A DNA stretch of 64,000 nucleotides from Hymenobacter actinosclerus (GTDB lineage: Bacteria; Bacteroidota; Bacteroidia; Cytophagales; Hymenobacteraceae), in assembly GCF_900111515.1 (NCBI RefSeq), contig NZ_FOHS01000001.1:62001-126000 (forward strand). Direction: 5' to 3'. Position 1 is the first letter of the stretch; the number at the start of each line of letters is the position of its first letter. Shown one piece after another: positions 26,503-34,923 of this stretch. The position numbers and the translations under genes were made by a program. The notes beneath the pieces were generated by a model. That model was not told where the DNA came from and did no database searches. It saw only the letters and a list, made by a program, of their open reading frames with translations.

Positions 26503-27201
26503 TTACCGCTTCGCAATCGGGTAGTCCGGTTCAATATTGGCTTGCAGCGTCAGCTCGTGGGTGTCGAGGTTGAAGGCGGCCAGGTGGCGCAGCTCGGGAT
26601 TGTGGCGGTACACGCAGCCGGTGTCGAGGCAAACGGACCCGGGGTGCTGGGCCAGGCGGCGCTGCACCTCCGTGTAGGGCGTGGGCACGTGGCCGTGCAC
26701 CAGCCGGCGGCCCTGCAGGCGTGAGGCATCCAACACAAACTCCTTGATGTTAAGCATGCTGTGCCAGTCGCGGCGCATTTCGGCCGCCGGCTGGCGGAAG
26801 TCGTAGCCGGCGTGGACCAGGGTCCAGCCGGGTATATCAAACTGGCAGGGCAGCTCGCGCAACCAGCGCCGGTGGGCCTGGGGCAGCAGCTGCGGACGGT
26901 CGATGCCGAAGCTGCGTAGCGTGAGCTGCCGTTCGGGCTCGGTAAGCCAGCTACGGTCGGCGTGGCCGTCGGCGGCATCGAGCAGCTCCTGGTCGTGGTT
27001 GCCGCGCAGGCAGACAACCTGGTATCCCTGCGCGGGCAGCGCCATCAGGTAATCGAGCACGCCGCGGCTATCGGGGCCCTTGTTCACGTAGTCGCCCAAG
27101 AAGTACAGCTCGTCGGCCGGGCGCAGCGGCAGCCGCTCCTGCAGTAGCTTACGCAACGTCAGCAGGCAGCCATGAATATCGGTGAGGGCGTAGCGGGCCA
27201 T
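26503..27201 (-). CDS. Calcineurin-like Ser/Thr protein phosphatase family
   Basis: 232 residues from ATG 27201 (MARYALTDIHGC). Motifs of PrpA/ApaH-type phosphatases are complete: DIHGC, FLGDYVNKGPDSRGVLD (GDYVxxGPDS), CLRGNHD, LVHAGYDF and RLVHGHVPT. The family hydrolyses phosphoproteins or diadenosine tetraphosphate; the short size favours the PrpA-like phosphatase group. Cytoplasmic. A strong terminator-like hairpin lies upstream at 27257-27302. Confidence 0.92.
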   Translation of the reverse strand: MARYALTDIHGCLLTLRKLLQERLPLRPADELYFLGDYVNKGPDSRGVLDYLMALPAQGYQVVCLRGNHDQELLDAADGHADRSWLTEPERQLTLRSFGIDRPQLLPQAHRRWLRELPCQFDIPGWTLVHAGYDFRQPAAEMRRDWHSMLNIKEFVLDASRLQGRRLVHGHVPTPYTEVQRRLAQHPGSVCLDTGCVYRHNPELRHLAAFNLDTHELTLQANIEPDYPIAKR

Positions 27202-27256
27202 AGTTTCGGGCTGAGGGCTTGGCAGCGGAAGTATAACGCAGGGAAAAGGAGTGGCC

Positions 27257-27302
27257 AAAAACCGAACGAGCACCCAGTTGCGTGAGTGCTCGTTCGGTTT
27301 TT
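27257..27302. terminator. Perfect bidirectional terminator
   Basis: AAAAACCGAACGAGCAC pairs with GTGCTCGTTCGGTTTTT over 17 bp around a short loop. A-run and T-run make it usable on both strands; on the minus strand it follows the 75-aa protein gene (stop 27320). Confidence 0.8.
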
Positions 27303-27319
27303 AGTTCGCGACCAGTGGC

Positions 27320-27547
27320 TTAGCTGTAAGCCGGCTTGTCGATGTCGGGCTTGTCGTAGTTGCGGTTGGGGTTGTTCACCAGGAAGGGCGGAATCTCGTC
27401 CAGTCCGTCCTCCGTGTACTCGTCGGCAAGGTCTTTCTGATCATCGCCGGTAGCGAGGGGCTTGCTGTTGGGGTCGGCTTTGCGCTGGCCCTGGCCGGCC
27501 GGGTCACCACTGTGCTCCGGCGACTGCTGGTTGCTTTTATCAGACAT
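27320..27547 (-). CDS. Small acidic hydrophilic protein
   Basis: 75 residues, beginning MSDKSNQQSPEHSGDPAGQG. It is rich in Asp, Asn, Lys, Pro and Gln with no hydrophobic segment and no Cys, so it should be disordered; the C-terminal VNNPNRNYDKPDIDKPAYS is mildly aromatic. I do not recognise a family. The next gene upstream on the same strand encodes a longer protein of the same character. Confidence 0.6.
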   Translation of the reverse strand: MSDKSNQQSPEHSGDPAGQGQRKADPNSKPLATGDDQKDLADEYTEDGLDEIPPFLVNNPNRNYDKPDIDKPAYS

Positions 27548-27629
27548 AATGAAAGGGGTTAATTGGCTGGTTGCTAGCAGTCACTGGTTTTGCACTGCCA
27601 ATGGCCGCCAGCGAACAGCTGTTAAAAAA

Positions 27630-28130
27630 TTACTGGTCGATGGCCGTGTCCTGGGCTTCGTAGTCGGTGAGGTCGGCGTTGGTGCCCTGGCTGGCGAGCT
27701 TGGCATTGGAGGGCGGATTGGCCTCCATCTGGCCCATGCCCACACGTGAATCGGGGTCTTCCATCTCGTCGGGGCCTTTGCGGGCATCATCGCCATCGAG
27801 TTCGTCAACGGGCCGGCGGGGCTGCTGCGAGAGCCGGCGCTCGGCGGGCATATCCTGGTTGGGGCGGTCGGGACGGCCCTCCTCGGTGGTACGCATGTTA
27901 TCGTGCGGGGGGGCGGTCTTGTCCTCGTTCTGGTTCATCGACACGGCCGTGATGCCGTCGGAGCTGTCGGTGCCGAAACCCTGCTTACCATCGCGGTTGC
28001 CGAAGCCGCCGCGGGCATCCTCGTTCTTGGGCGGGTCGGCGCCGGGCACAATGTGGCCGGCCTCCATTTCCTGCTTCGAGGTATCGTCGTTGATGACGCG
28101 CACGGGGCGGTCGTTGGAGTCGGTAGCCAT
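27630..28130 (-). CDS. Disordered acidic protein (hydrophilin-like)
   Basis: 166 residues, beginning MATDSNDRPVRVINDDTSKQ. Gly, Asp, Asn, Pro, Glu and Arg dominate; no hydrophobic segment, signal or Cys. Short patches recur (GNRDGKQGFG, RPDRPNQDMPAER, DELDGDDARKGPDEMED). The composition resembles hydrophilins or stress-protection proteins, but that is inference only. With the 75-aa gene 80 bp downstream it may form a small stress operon; the two share little direct sequence. Confidence 0.6.
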   Translation of the reverse strand: MATDSNDRPVRVINDDTSKQEMEAGHIVPGADPPKNEDARGGFGNRDGKQGFGTDSSDGITAVSMNQNEDKTAPPHDNMRTTEEGRPDRPNQDMPAERRLSQQPRRPVDELDGDDARKGPDEMEDPDSRVGMGQMEANPPSNAKLASQGTNADLTDYEAQDTAIDQ

Positions 28131-28269
28131 ATTCAGTTTGGATTGAGGTGGACTGGGGGCGTTTGGTAAAGTGTACTGTGGATTGCGGGTTTGGGTTTAG
28201 CTTTGAGTTGGCTGTCGGTTCCCGGGCGGCGCTGCTTTTGCCTAACAAACCACTGACCAGCAACCATTT

Positions 28270-28848
28270 ATGGCAGCCGCCCCACTACCGCCTATCCGTT
28301 CCGTCGAAACCCTGCTGTGCCGGCTCGAAGCCGGTGAGACGCCCAAGTACCTGTTTTTCTGGGGGCACACGCCGGCCGATAAAAGCCGCGTCGGCAAAGA
28401 GTGCTTCAGCCAGTGGTACCCCGTCCCCTTTACCGTCGACGGCGACACGTACCCCACGGCCGAGCACTACATGATGGCCGAAAAAGCCCGCTTGTTCGGC
28501 GACGAAACCACCCGCCAAGCCATCCTAAAGGCGGCCCATCCCAATGACGCTAAAAAACTGGGCCGCCGCATCGTGCCCTTCGAGGAGAACCGTTGGCTGG
28601 CGGCCCGCTTCGAGGTGGTAGTGCGCGGCAACGCGGCCAAATTCGGCCAGCATCCGGAGCTGCAGAAGTTTCTGCTCGGCACCGGCAACCGCGTGCTGGT
28701 AGAAGCCAGCCCCGTAGATGCCATCTGGGGCATTGGACTGGCCCACGACAGCCCCCAGGCTGCCCACCCCGAAACGTGGTGCGGCCTCAACCTGCTGGGC
28801 TTTGCGCTGATGCAGGTGCGGGAAAAGCTGAGCATGCCGGCCGGCTAA
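28270..28848 (+). CDS. NADAR-family protein (YbiA type)
   Basis: 192 residues. The NADAR fold is visible: KYLFFWGHTPADK, CFSQWYPVPFTVDG, TAEHYMMAEKARLFGD, FGQHPELQKFLLGTGNRVLV, EASPVDAIWGIGLAHDS and NLLGFALMQVRE, close to the YbiA family, which hydrolyses the glycosidic bond of damaged riboflavin-pathway intermediates; other NADAR proteins reverse ADP-ribosylation. It stands alone, so the role is not fixed by context. The hairpin at 28950-28984 follows. Confidence 0.92.
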   Translation: MAAAPLPPIRSVETLLCRLEAGETPKYLFFWGHTPADKSRVGKECFSQWYPVPFTVDGDTYPTAEHYMMAEKARLFGDETTRQAILKAAHPNDAKKLGRRIVPFEENRWLAARFEVVVRGNAAKFGQHPELQKFLLGTGNRVLVEASPVDAIWGIGLAHDSPQAAHPETWCGLNLLGFALMQVREKLSMPAG

Positions 28849-28949
28849 AACCAGCCAGCTCGATCAAGTTCAACTGCTATAGCCTTTCGTTCCGCCCGGC
28901 AGTGGATGGTAAGGCCGTGATAGAACGCCGGGGGGAGCGGGAAAACGAA

Positions 28950-28984
28950 AAGCGGGATGCAACTCTGAGCGTCGCATCCCGCTT
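28950..28984. terminator. Hairpin between convergent genes
   Basis: AAGCGGGATGC pairs perfectly with GCATCCCGCTT (11 bp) around a 13-nt loop, placed between the NADAR stop and the leftward membrane-protein stop. Confidence 0.6.
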
Positions 28985-29011
28985 CAAACGGGGAGTAGGA
29001 AAGAGGCTGAC

Positions 29012-30484
29012 CTAACGATAAAAGAGTCGCTGCTCCTTGGTTATATTCCAGTACTGCAGCATCCGGGCCGCTTCGCCCGATACGTTGGGGTCGGTGATGA
29101 GGCCCCAGTTCATAATGGAGCAGTCGGCTTCCAGGTGTACTACCGGCTCTTCGGAGCGAGCAATCGTGCGCAGGGCTTCTACCTCGCAGTTATTGGCGCG
29201 CAGGTCCGCCACATCCGCGAAAGAATACAGCGCGGTGAGAGCCAGCAGGACCGGAATGTACAAGCGGTTGAAACGGGGCGGCCCATGGTGGAGCAAATAC
29301 AGCGTACTTACCCCAAAAATGTACATCAGGGCCAGCGTAATCGGGATAATGGTGTCGCGCCGGACAATGTTGGGGCGGTAGGCACGATAACCACCGAGGG
29401 GCAGCAGGGCCAGGTAAATGGCCCCCAGCACGAACAGCCACAGGGCAACGCGCAGCATCGTACGAGTCGAGCTATTCGGGGTGCTGGCTTTCAGGAGCAG
29501 CAGGTTCACCAGCACGGCCGCCAACAGTACCGGGAATCCCAGCTGGCTGTTAAACTCGATGGGGATACCTGCCCAAAGCTTCTCGTATATTTCCCAAACT
29601 GTGAATTCCCGCACGTTCTCGATATTGAACGTGCCGATATAGAGCGAGTAAGTGCAGGCGAATAGCAGAAATACCAATTGGCCGATCATGCCACGGTAAG
29701 GGCCGTGCCAGAGGCGCTGAAAAAAACCGCCGGGGATACCTGCGGAGTTCTTGTAGGCCAGATAGCTTATCCTGAGCAGTAGGGGCGCCCCAAACACGGC
29801 GGTTGCGGCCGGGCCAATGGCCCCGTTGAGCGCCACTACCAGCGCCAGCAGGGGCAGGGCTACGTGCCAGGCTGTGCTTATCGGCTTGGCCGGATTACGA
29901 AACAAGGCCCCGTAGAAAGGCAGAAAATAGATCAGCAGCAGCAGCAGCGGAAGTGCGTAGAAAAGGCAGTAGGTAATAGAGTAGTCGATAATTCCCATTT
30001 GCGACATGTAGCCCGCGGTCTGAAAAAAGGGCGTAACCAGGAGGGCCGCCAGCAGGAAATTCCGGCTGTTGAGCTGGTAGCTGCAACTGATGTAATAGGC
30101 GAGCAGCGCAATGAAACCGGCCTGAATGAGGGTTTTGGCAATGGCACAAGCCATGTACGTGCTGTAGATAGGGTCCACGAAATGCTGCAGAAACAGCGGC
30201 ATGTGGCGCATGTACAGGTACAGGGTTTTGAGGGCAAAGTAGCGGTTTGGAGCAGCGTACTCCTGCCCATCCAGCAGGGCCGATAAGCCGAACGGGTCGT
30301 TGAGGGCCTGGATGATGTTGGGGCGGGGCAGCGCAATGGATATCATGTCGCCATCGTGTATGGCGTTCAGGTGCTCCACATACGAATAGCTCAAATCGGC
30401 TAGCAGCGGAATAAGCAGCAGCCAATGCGCGTGCCGCCAGAATTGCTGCCAGCCGGTGCGGGTTGGGGATAAGGTATTTGCCAT
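29012..30484 (-). CDS. Polytopic membrane protein of unknown function
   Basis: 490 residues from ATG 30484. About ten or eleven hydrophobic helices, the first at residues 20-35 (HWLLLIPLLADLSYSYVEHL). The first periplasmic loop carries acidic and aromatic residues (HDGDMISIALPRPNIIQALN). This layout recalls GT-C-type glycosyltransferases, but the typical D-x-D/DE motif is not convincing, so I do not assign a function. Codon use looks less GC-rich than in neighbouring genes, suggesting a recent arrival. A -7 or terminator signal is not seen upstream. Confidence 0.6.
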   Translation of the reverse strand: MANTLSPTRTGWQQFWRHAHWLLLIPLLADLSYSYVEHLNAIHDGDMISIALPRPNIIQALNDPFGLSALLDGQEYAAPNRYFALKTLYLYMRHMPLFLQHFVDPIYSTYMACAIAKTLIQAGFIALLAYYISCSYQLNSRNFLLAALLVTPFFQTAGYMSQMGIIDYSITYCLFYALPLLLLLIYFLPFYGALFRNPAKPISTAWHVALPLLALVVALNGAIGPAATAVFGAPLLLRISYLAYKNSAGIPGGFFQRLWHGPYRGMIGQLVFLLFACTYSLYIGTFNIENVREFTVWEIYEKLWAGIPIEFNSQLGFPVLLAAVLVNLLLLKASTPNSSTRTMLRVALWLFVLGAIYLALLPLGGYRAYRPNIVRRDTIIPITLALMYIFGVSTLYLLHHGPPRFNRLYIPVLLALTALYSFADVADLRANNCEVEALRTIARSEEPVVHLEADCSIMNWGLITDPNVSGEAARMLQYWNITKEQRLFYR

Positions 30485-30673
30485 TCGTATAAAGGAAGCG
30501 GCCGGACCGCTGAAAAGGGCGGCCGGAAAGGACCGGCCACCGCGCATGTCGCAAAGCTACTAAGCAACCCTATACAAATAAGGCTTTGCGGAAGAAACGG
30601 CGCGGTTGCTGAAGTTGAAGCGGTTTACCCCGCCACGCGCTACCTTGCAGCACTACCAATGCTGCCCTTTGCC

Positions 30674-30928
30674 ATGTGGATCGAACAGGATAACGCCCTC
30701 TGCAATATGTTTCGTTTTAAAGACTTCAAGGTAGCTTTCAGCTTCATGAGCGACGTGGCCGAGGAGGCCGAGTTCCAGGACCACCATCCCTGGTGGAGCA
30801 ACGAGTACAACACCGTCAGCTTCCGCCTGCGCACCCACGACGCGGGCAACACCATCACCGCCAAAGACCGGAAACTAGCTGCCGCCATCGATAAGCTGGC
30901 CGCCGAGTACGGCGGCGAGGAAGCTTGA
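30674..30928 (+). CDS. 4a-hydroxytetrahydrobiopterin dehydratase (pterin carbinolamine dehydratase)
   Basis: 84 residues from ATG 30674 (an ATG at 30659 adds five). KDFKVAFSFMSDVAEEAE leads to the catalytic HHPWWSNEYNTVSFRL, where the His-His pair and the Trp/Asn are the family signature, and then THDAGNTITAKDRKLAAAID. It dehydrates the pterin intermediate formed by aromatic-amino-acid hydroxylases. The family normally has about 95-105 residues, so this one is short at the N-terminus but complete in its active site. The heptamer repeat cluster follows at once. Confidence 0.9.
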   Translation: MWIEQDNALCNMFRFKDFKVAFSFMSDVAEEAEFQDHHPWWSNEYNTVSFRLRTHDAGNTITAKDRKLAAAIDKLAAEYGGEEA

Positions 30929-30930
30929 TT

Positions 30931-31089
30931 CAGTTGTCAGTTGCCAGTTGTCAGTTGCCAGTATGGAGTTGCTGAACAGATTCTCAACTGACAACTGACA
31001 ACTGACAACTGGCAACTGGCAACTGGCAACTGGCAACTGGCAACTGACAACTGACAACTCCATACTGGCAACCGGCAACTGGCAACTGA
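30931..31089. repeat. Inverted repeat of 7-bp units (CAGTTGT / CAACTGR)
   Basis: CAGTTGT and CAGTTGC alternate from 30931 with 7-bp phase; from 30985 eleven CAACTGR units run every 7 bp (30985 to about 31061). Outside this core the GTTGCCAGTATGGAGTTG block has an exact complement near 31055. It fills the gap between the pterin dehydratase stop and rsmI. Confidence 0.92.
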
Positions 31090-31094
31090 TAAAC

Positions 31095-31102
31095 TACCTT
31101 TG
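31095..31102 (+). promoter_or_regulatory. Candidate -7 box of rsmI (TACCTTTG) five bases from the ATG
   Basis: TACCTTTG fits TAnnTTTG and ends five bases before ATG 31108, the same spacing as in front of glyA. No TTG is seen at -33. The message would be leaderless. Confidence 0.35.
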
Positions 31103-31107
31103 TGGCT

Positions 31108-31872
31108 ATGTCGGAACCTACGCCTACGCTGCTTTACCTGGTGCCCACGCCTATTGGCAACCTGGAGGATATCACCCTGCGCGCCATCCGGATACTGGGC
31201 GAGGTGGATCTGGTGCTGGCCGAAGACACCCGCACCAGCGGCCGCCTGCTGCAACACCTGGCGCTGAAGAAGCCCCTGCTCAGCTACCACCTGCACAACG
31301 AGCACCAGCAGGTGCCGCGGCTGCTGGAGCGGCTGGCCAAGGGCGAAACCATGGCCCTGGTGTCCGACGCCGGTACGCCGGGCATCTCCGACCCCGGTTT
31401 TCTGCTGGTGCGCGAATGCCTGGCCCGCGGCGTTAAAGTCGAGTGTTTGCCGGGGGCTACGGCCTTGGTACCGGCGCTGCTCAAGTCGGGCTTCGGGGCC
31501 GAGCGGTTTACGTTCGAGGGGTTCCTGCCAGTCAAAAAAGGCCGGCAGACGCGTTTGCAGGAACTGGTGCCCGAAACCCGCACCATGATTTTCTACGAGT
31601 CGCCGCACCGGATTGTGAAGACGCTGGAGCAGCTGGCCGACGTGCTGGGTCCCGAGCGGCCCGCCTCGGTAAGCCGCGAGCTGACCAAGCTGTTCGAGGA
31701 AACCGTAACGGCCCCGCTGGCCGAGCTGGCCCGGAACTTCGCCGCCCGCCCCTCCATTAAGGGCGAAATTGTGCTGGTGGTGCAGGGCCGCCCCTACGAG
31801 CGCCCCGCCAAAGCCGACCGTTACAAAAAGTACGACGATAACGACGACCAGACCGAAGACGATGTCGAATAA
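31108..31872 (+). CDS. rsmI: 16S rRNA (cytidine(1402)-2'-O)-methyltransferase
   Basis: 254 residues from ATG 31108 (a GTG at 31102 is also in frame). LYLVPTPIGNLEDITLRAIR is the RsmI start; EDTRTSGRLLQHL, SDAGTPGISDPGF and MIFYESPHRIVKTLEQ complete the tetrapyrrole-methylase-type fold. It methylates the ribose of C1402 in the decoding centre of the small subunit. The stop overlaps the next start by 11 bp, so lnt is co-translated. Confidence 0.97.
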   Translation: MSEPTPTLLYLVPTPIGNLEDITLRAIRILGEVDLVLAEDTRTSGRLLQHLALKKPLLSYHLHNEHQQVPRLLERLAKGETMALVSDAGTPGISDPGFLLVRECLARGVKVECLPGATALVPALLKSGFGAERFTFEGFLPVKKGRQTRLQELVPETRTMIFYESPHRIVKTLEQLADVLGPERPASVSRELTKLFEETVTAPLAELARNFAARPSIKGEIVLVVQGRPYERPAKADRYKKYDDNDDQTEDDVE

Positions 31873-33553
31873 CGCAACCCTGCCCCAGCCCGTTACGGCC
31901 CCCCCGGCGGCCAAAGGCTGGGCTTACTGGCTGCCGAGCTTGCTGGCGCTGCTGAGCGCCACGCTGCTGTGGGCCGGCTGGCCGGTGAACCCCGCCCCGC
32001 TGGCGTTGCTGCTGCTGGTGGCCTGGGTGCCCTACCTGCTGCTGGAGCAACACCTGACCCGCCAGGGAGCCAGCGGCTGGAAGGTGTGGCGCTACGGCTA
32101 CCTCACCCTGATGCTCTGGAACCTGTTCACCACCTACTGGGTAAGCTTCAGCACGCTGGGCGGCGGTATTGCGGCCGTCGTTTGCAATGCCCTGATGATG
32201 AGCGCGGCGCTGGCGGCCTTTTATCACACCAAAAAACGGTTTGGCCCGACGCTGGGCTACCTCTCGCTACCCATTTACTGGATTGCCTTCGAGCAGCTGC
32301 ACCTGCACTGGTTTCTCACCTGGCCCTGGCTTACACTCGGCAACGGCTTTGCCACCGCCAACCAGTGGGTGCAGTGGTACGAGTATACCGGTTTCCTGGG
32401 CGGCTCACTCTGGATCTGGGCGGTGAATCTGCTCGTGTTCTGGGCGTGGTTCGGGGGAGAGAAAGCCGCGCCGCCGTGGTCATTTGGGCCGGCGCGCTGG
32501 CGGTGGGTGGCTCCGGTGCTGGCAGTAGTCATTCCCGTGAGTATTTCGCTGGGCATTGGTCGCAACTACCAGGAGAAAGGACCGGAGGCCGAAGTAGTGG
32601 TGGTGCAGCCCAACCTCGACCCGTTTCTGGAGAAGTTTGAGGGCGCGCCCAACTTTGTGCCCTACGATCAGCAGCTGGCGCGGATGATGACGCTGACCGA
32701 GCAGCAGCTGACGCCCCAAACGCGCCTCGTGCTCTGGCCCGAAACCAGCCTCGATGAAACCTACTTCGAAAGCAACATCGAAACCTACCCGCGCATCAGG
32801 CAGCTCCGGCAGTGGCTGGGTACCCACCCCGACATCGACCTGGTAACCGGCCTGACCACGGTAGGCCAGTACGGCCCTGATAAAGCGCAGGCCAGCCCTA
32901 CTGCTCGTTTCCGGGACGATATGGGGTACTACGACCTGTTCAATGCGGCCCTGCACCTGGGGCGCCCTACCGATCCGGCCGCGTTCTACCACAAAAGCCG
33001 CCTCGTGCCGGGCGTGGAAGGCGTGCCGCCCTGGCTGTCGATGTTCGTGATTGACCTGGGCGGCTCGGCCGGTGGCCTCGGCTCACAGCCCGAGCGCGCC
33101 GTGTTCGAGGCGGCCGCCGCGCCGGCTTTGCGAGTGGCCCCGGTTATTTGCTACGAGTCGGTGTACGGCGACTTTGTGGCCGATTACGTGACCAAGGGGG
33201 CCACGCTCATCGGCATCATCACCAACGACGGCTGGTGGAGCGACTCGCCGGGGCATAAGCAGCACCTGCAGTACGCCACGCTCCGGGCCATCGAAACCCG
33301 CCGCGACGTGGCCCGCTCGGCCAATACCGGCATTTCGGGCTTCATCAACCAGAAGGGCGAAATCACGCAGCAGTCGGGCTGGTGGGTGCCGGCCGCGTTG
33401 CGCGGCACCGTGCATCTCAACACCGAGCTCACCTTCTACGTCCGCTACGGCGAGCTGATTGGCATCAGCTGCCAGGTGCTGGCCGTGCTACTGCTGATCG
33501 GCACCGTCGCGGCGGCCGTGCTGGGGCGTAAGCGGGCGGTTGAGGCTGCGTAA
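31862..33553 (+). CDS. lnt: Apolipoprotein N-acyltransferase
   Basis: 563 residues from ATG 31862. Six to eight helices of the N-terminal domain (about 10-230) precede a nitrilase-like catalytic domain: VVVVQPNLDPFLEKFEGA, LVLWPETSLDE (catalytic Glu), FYHKSRLVPGVEGVPPWLSM (catalytic Lys), VICYESVYGDFVADYVTKGA (nucleophilic Cys) and ITNDGWWSDSPGHKQHLQ. It transfers an acyl chain from phospholipid to the N-terminus of lipoproteins in the inner membrane. It overlaps rsmI by 11 bp. Confidence 0.97.
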   Translation: MSNNATLPQPVTAPPAAKGWAYWLPSLLALLSATLLWAGWPVNPAPLALLLLVAWVPYLLLEQHLTRQGASGWKVWRYGYLTLMLWNLFTTYWVSFSTLGGGIAAVVCNALMMSAALAAFYHTKKRFGPTLGYLSLPIYWIAFEQLHLHWFLTWPWLTLGNGFATANQWVQWYEYTGFLGGSLWIWAVNLLVFWAWFGGEKAAPPWSFGPARWRWVAPVLAVVIPVSISLGIGRNYQEKGPEAEVVVVQPNLDPFLEKFEGAPNFVPYDQQLARMMTLTEQQLTPQTRLVLWPETSLDETYFESNIETYPRIRQLRQWLGTHPDIDLVTGLTTVGQYGPDKAQASPTARFRDDMGYYDLFNAALHLGRPTDPAAFYHKSRLVPGVEGVPPWLSMFVIDLGGSAGGLGSQPERAVFEAAAAPALRVAPVICYESVYGDFVADYVTKGATLIGIITNDGWWSDSPGHKQHLQYATLRAIETRRDVARSANTGISGFINQKGEITQQSGWWVPAALRGTVHLNTELTFYVRYGELIGISCQVLAVLLLIGTVAAAVLGRKRAVEAA

Positions 33554-33558
33554 GGAAT

Positions 33559-33668
33559 GAAAAGAACGTCATGCAGAGCGGAGCGAAGCATCTCGCGTGC
33601 TGACATTGAAATACTCCTGCAACATCAGCACGCGAGATGCTTCGCTCCGCTCAGCATGACGTTCTTTC
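33559..33668. repeat. 44-bp inverted repeat (TCATGCTGAGCGGAGCGAAGC type)
   Basis: Arms 33559-33603 and 33625-33668 pair with one extra base and one mismatch. The right arm, read in reverse, has GTCATGCTGAGCGGAGCGAA. The short loop has TCCTGCAACATCAGC. It lies between the lnt stop and the inositol monophosphatase start, in non-coding sequence that an upstream ATG would wrongly include. Confidence 0.92.
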
Positions 33669-33706
33669 CTAAGCATTACCAATCAAGCCCTACGCACCAC
33701 ATCATC

Positions 33707-34525
33707 ATGGATTACAACGAAATCAGCTTTCAGCTTGCGGCCGTGGCGCGGCGCGCCGGGGGCTTTATCCGCCAGGAATCGGCCACGTTCAACCGCAGCC
33801 ACATCGAGAATAAGGGCACCCACGACCTGGTTTCGTACGTGGACAAGGAAACCGAGAAGCTGCTGGTGGCCGGCCTGCGCGAGGTGCTGCCCGAGGCCGG
33901 CTTCATCACCGAAGAAGGCACCGAGGGCGCCGATCGGGCCGAGGAGTACAACTGGATTATCGACCCGCTCGATGGCACCACCAACTTCGTGCACGGCCTG
34001 CCGGTGTACTGCGTGAGCGTGGGCCTGATTCGGGGGGGCGAGCTGGTGGCCGGCGTGGTGTACGAGGTGGTGCGCGACGAGTGCTTCCGGGCCGCCAAGG
34101 GTGCCGGGGCCTTCTGCAACGAGCAACCCATCCACGTGTCCGAGGTGCCCGACCTCGACTCGTCGCTCATCGCCACTGGCTTCCCCTACACCGATTTCGG
34201 CCTCATGGACGACTACCTGAAGGTGCTGGGCGCCTTCATGCGCGGCTCGCACGGGGTGCGCCGGGTGGGCTCAGCCGCCGCCGATCTGGCCTACGTGGCC
34301 GCCGGCCGCTTCGAGGGGTTCTTCGAGTTCAACCTCAACTCCTACGACGTGGCGGCCGGTATTCTGCTGGTGCGCGAGGCCGGCGGCCGCGTCACCGAGT
34401 TTCTGCAGGACGGCGACCCGCTGTTCGGCCGCGAGGTGGTGGCCAGCAACGGCCTGGTCCACGGCGAGATGCAGGCGCTGATAGGGCAGGTGTGGCGGGA
34501 ACAGGGAGCCGGTATTAGCGGTTAG
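33707..34525 (+). CDS. Inositol monophosphatase family protein
   Basis: 272 residues from ATG 33707. Metal-binding motifs are complete: EEGTEG (Glu pair), WIIDPLDGTTNFVHGLP (DPLDGT with three metal ligands) and SYDVAAGILLVREAGG (WDxAA-type, with SYDVAAG here). The SuhB-like family removes phosphate from inositol 1-phosphate or related sugar phosphates. With an inositol- or polyol-linked lipid cluster 23 kb away the enzyme may serve lipid metabolism, but this is speculation. Confidence 0.95.
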   Translation: MDYNEISFQLAAVARRAGGFIRQESATFNRSHIENKGTHDLVSYVDKETEKLLVAGLREVLPEAGFITEEGTEGADRAEEYNWIIDPLDGTTNFVHGLPVYCVSVGLIRGGELVAGVVYEVVRDECFRAAKGAGAFCNEQPIHVSEVPDLDSSLIATGFPYTDFGLMDDYLKVLGAFMRGSHGVRRVGSAAADLAYVAAGRFEGFFEFNLNSYDVAAGILLVREAGGRVTEFLQDGDPLFGREVVASNGLVHGEMQALIGQVWREQGAGISG

Positions 34526-34587
34526 CTAGAACGAAACCGGTTGCCATCCGGTATTGCCCTTCACTAAGTTCCTAACTCCTAAAAATC

Positions 34588-34791
34588 ATGTGGTTACAAT
34601 ATCTCATTATTGCGCTGCTCTTTGCCGCGGCGGCATTCTACGTGGGGCGCATCTTCTGGCAGGCGTTTGATAAGCGCCAGAGCGGCTGCGCCAAGGGCTG
34701 CGGCAGCGCCTGCTCGGCCTTCGATGTAGACCGGCTACAGCGCACGATTGACCTGGCCGAGCAACGGCAGAAAGCCGGCAACCAAGGTTAA
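34588..34791 (+). CDS. Small Cys-rich single-helix protein (FeoB-associated type)
   Basis: 67 residues. One membrane helix (MWLQYLIIALLFAAAAFYVG) is followed by SGCAKGCGSACS, a three-Cys cluster that could bind metal, and a charged helical tail. This layout matches the small FeoB-associated Cys-rich membrane proteins, but feoB is not present here, so the link to iron transport is not supported by context. Confidence 0.7.
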   Translation: MWLQYLIIALLFAAAAFYVGRIFWQAFDKRQSGCAKGCGSACSAFDVDRLQRTIDLAEQRQKAGNQG

Positions 34792-34818
34792 AACCGCTTT
34801 TCTGGACTCGGGTATAAC

Positions 34819-34859
34819 CTGCCCCCGTACCGGCTACGTATAGCCCGGCACGGGGGCAG
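34819..34859 (+). terminator. GC-rich hairpin after the small Cys-rich gene
   Basis: CTGCCCCCGT pairs perfectly with ACGGGGGCAG around a 21-nt loop. There is no clear T-run; it may end the transcript or simply fold. Confidence 0.4.
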
Positions 34860-34923
34860 CATTGTTAGCGACCCGCGTTATTCCTTTCCCGCACTCCCCT
34901 CCCTAACACCTAATCCCCTAGTC

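Noticed and set aside
30931..31089. Heptamer array as a coding repeat
   Set aside because: Unit length 7 breaks every frame and there is no continuous protein reading.
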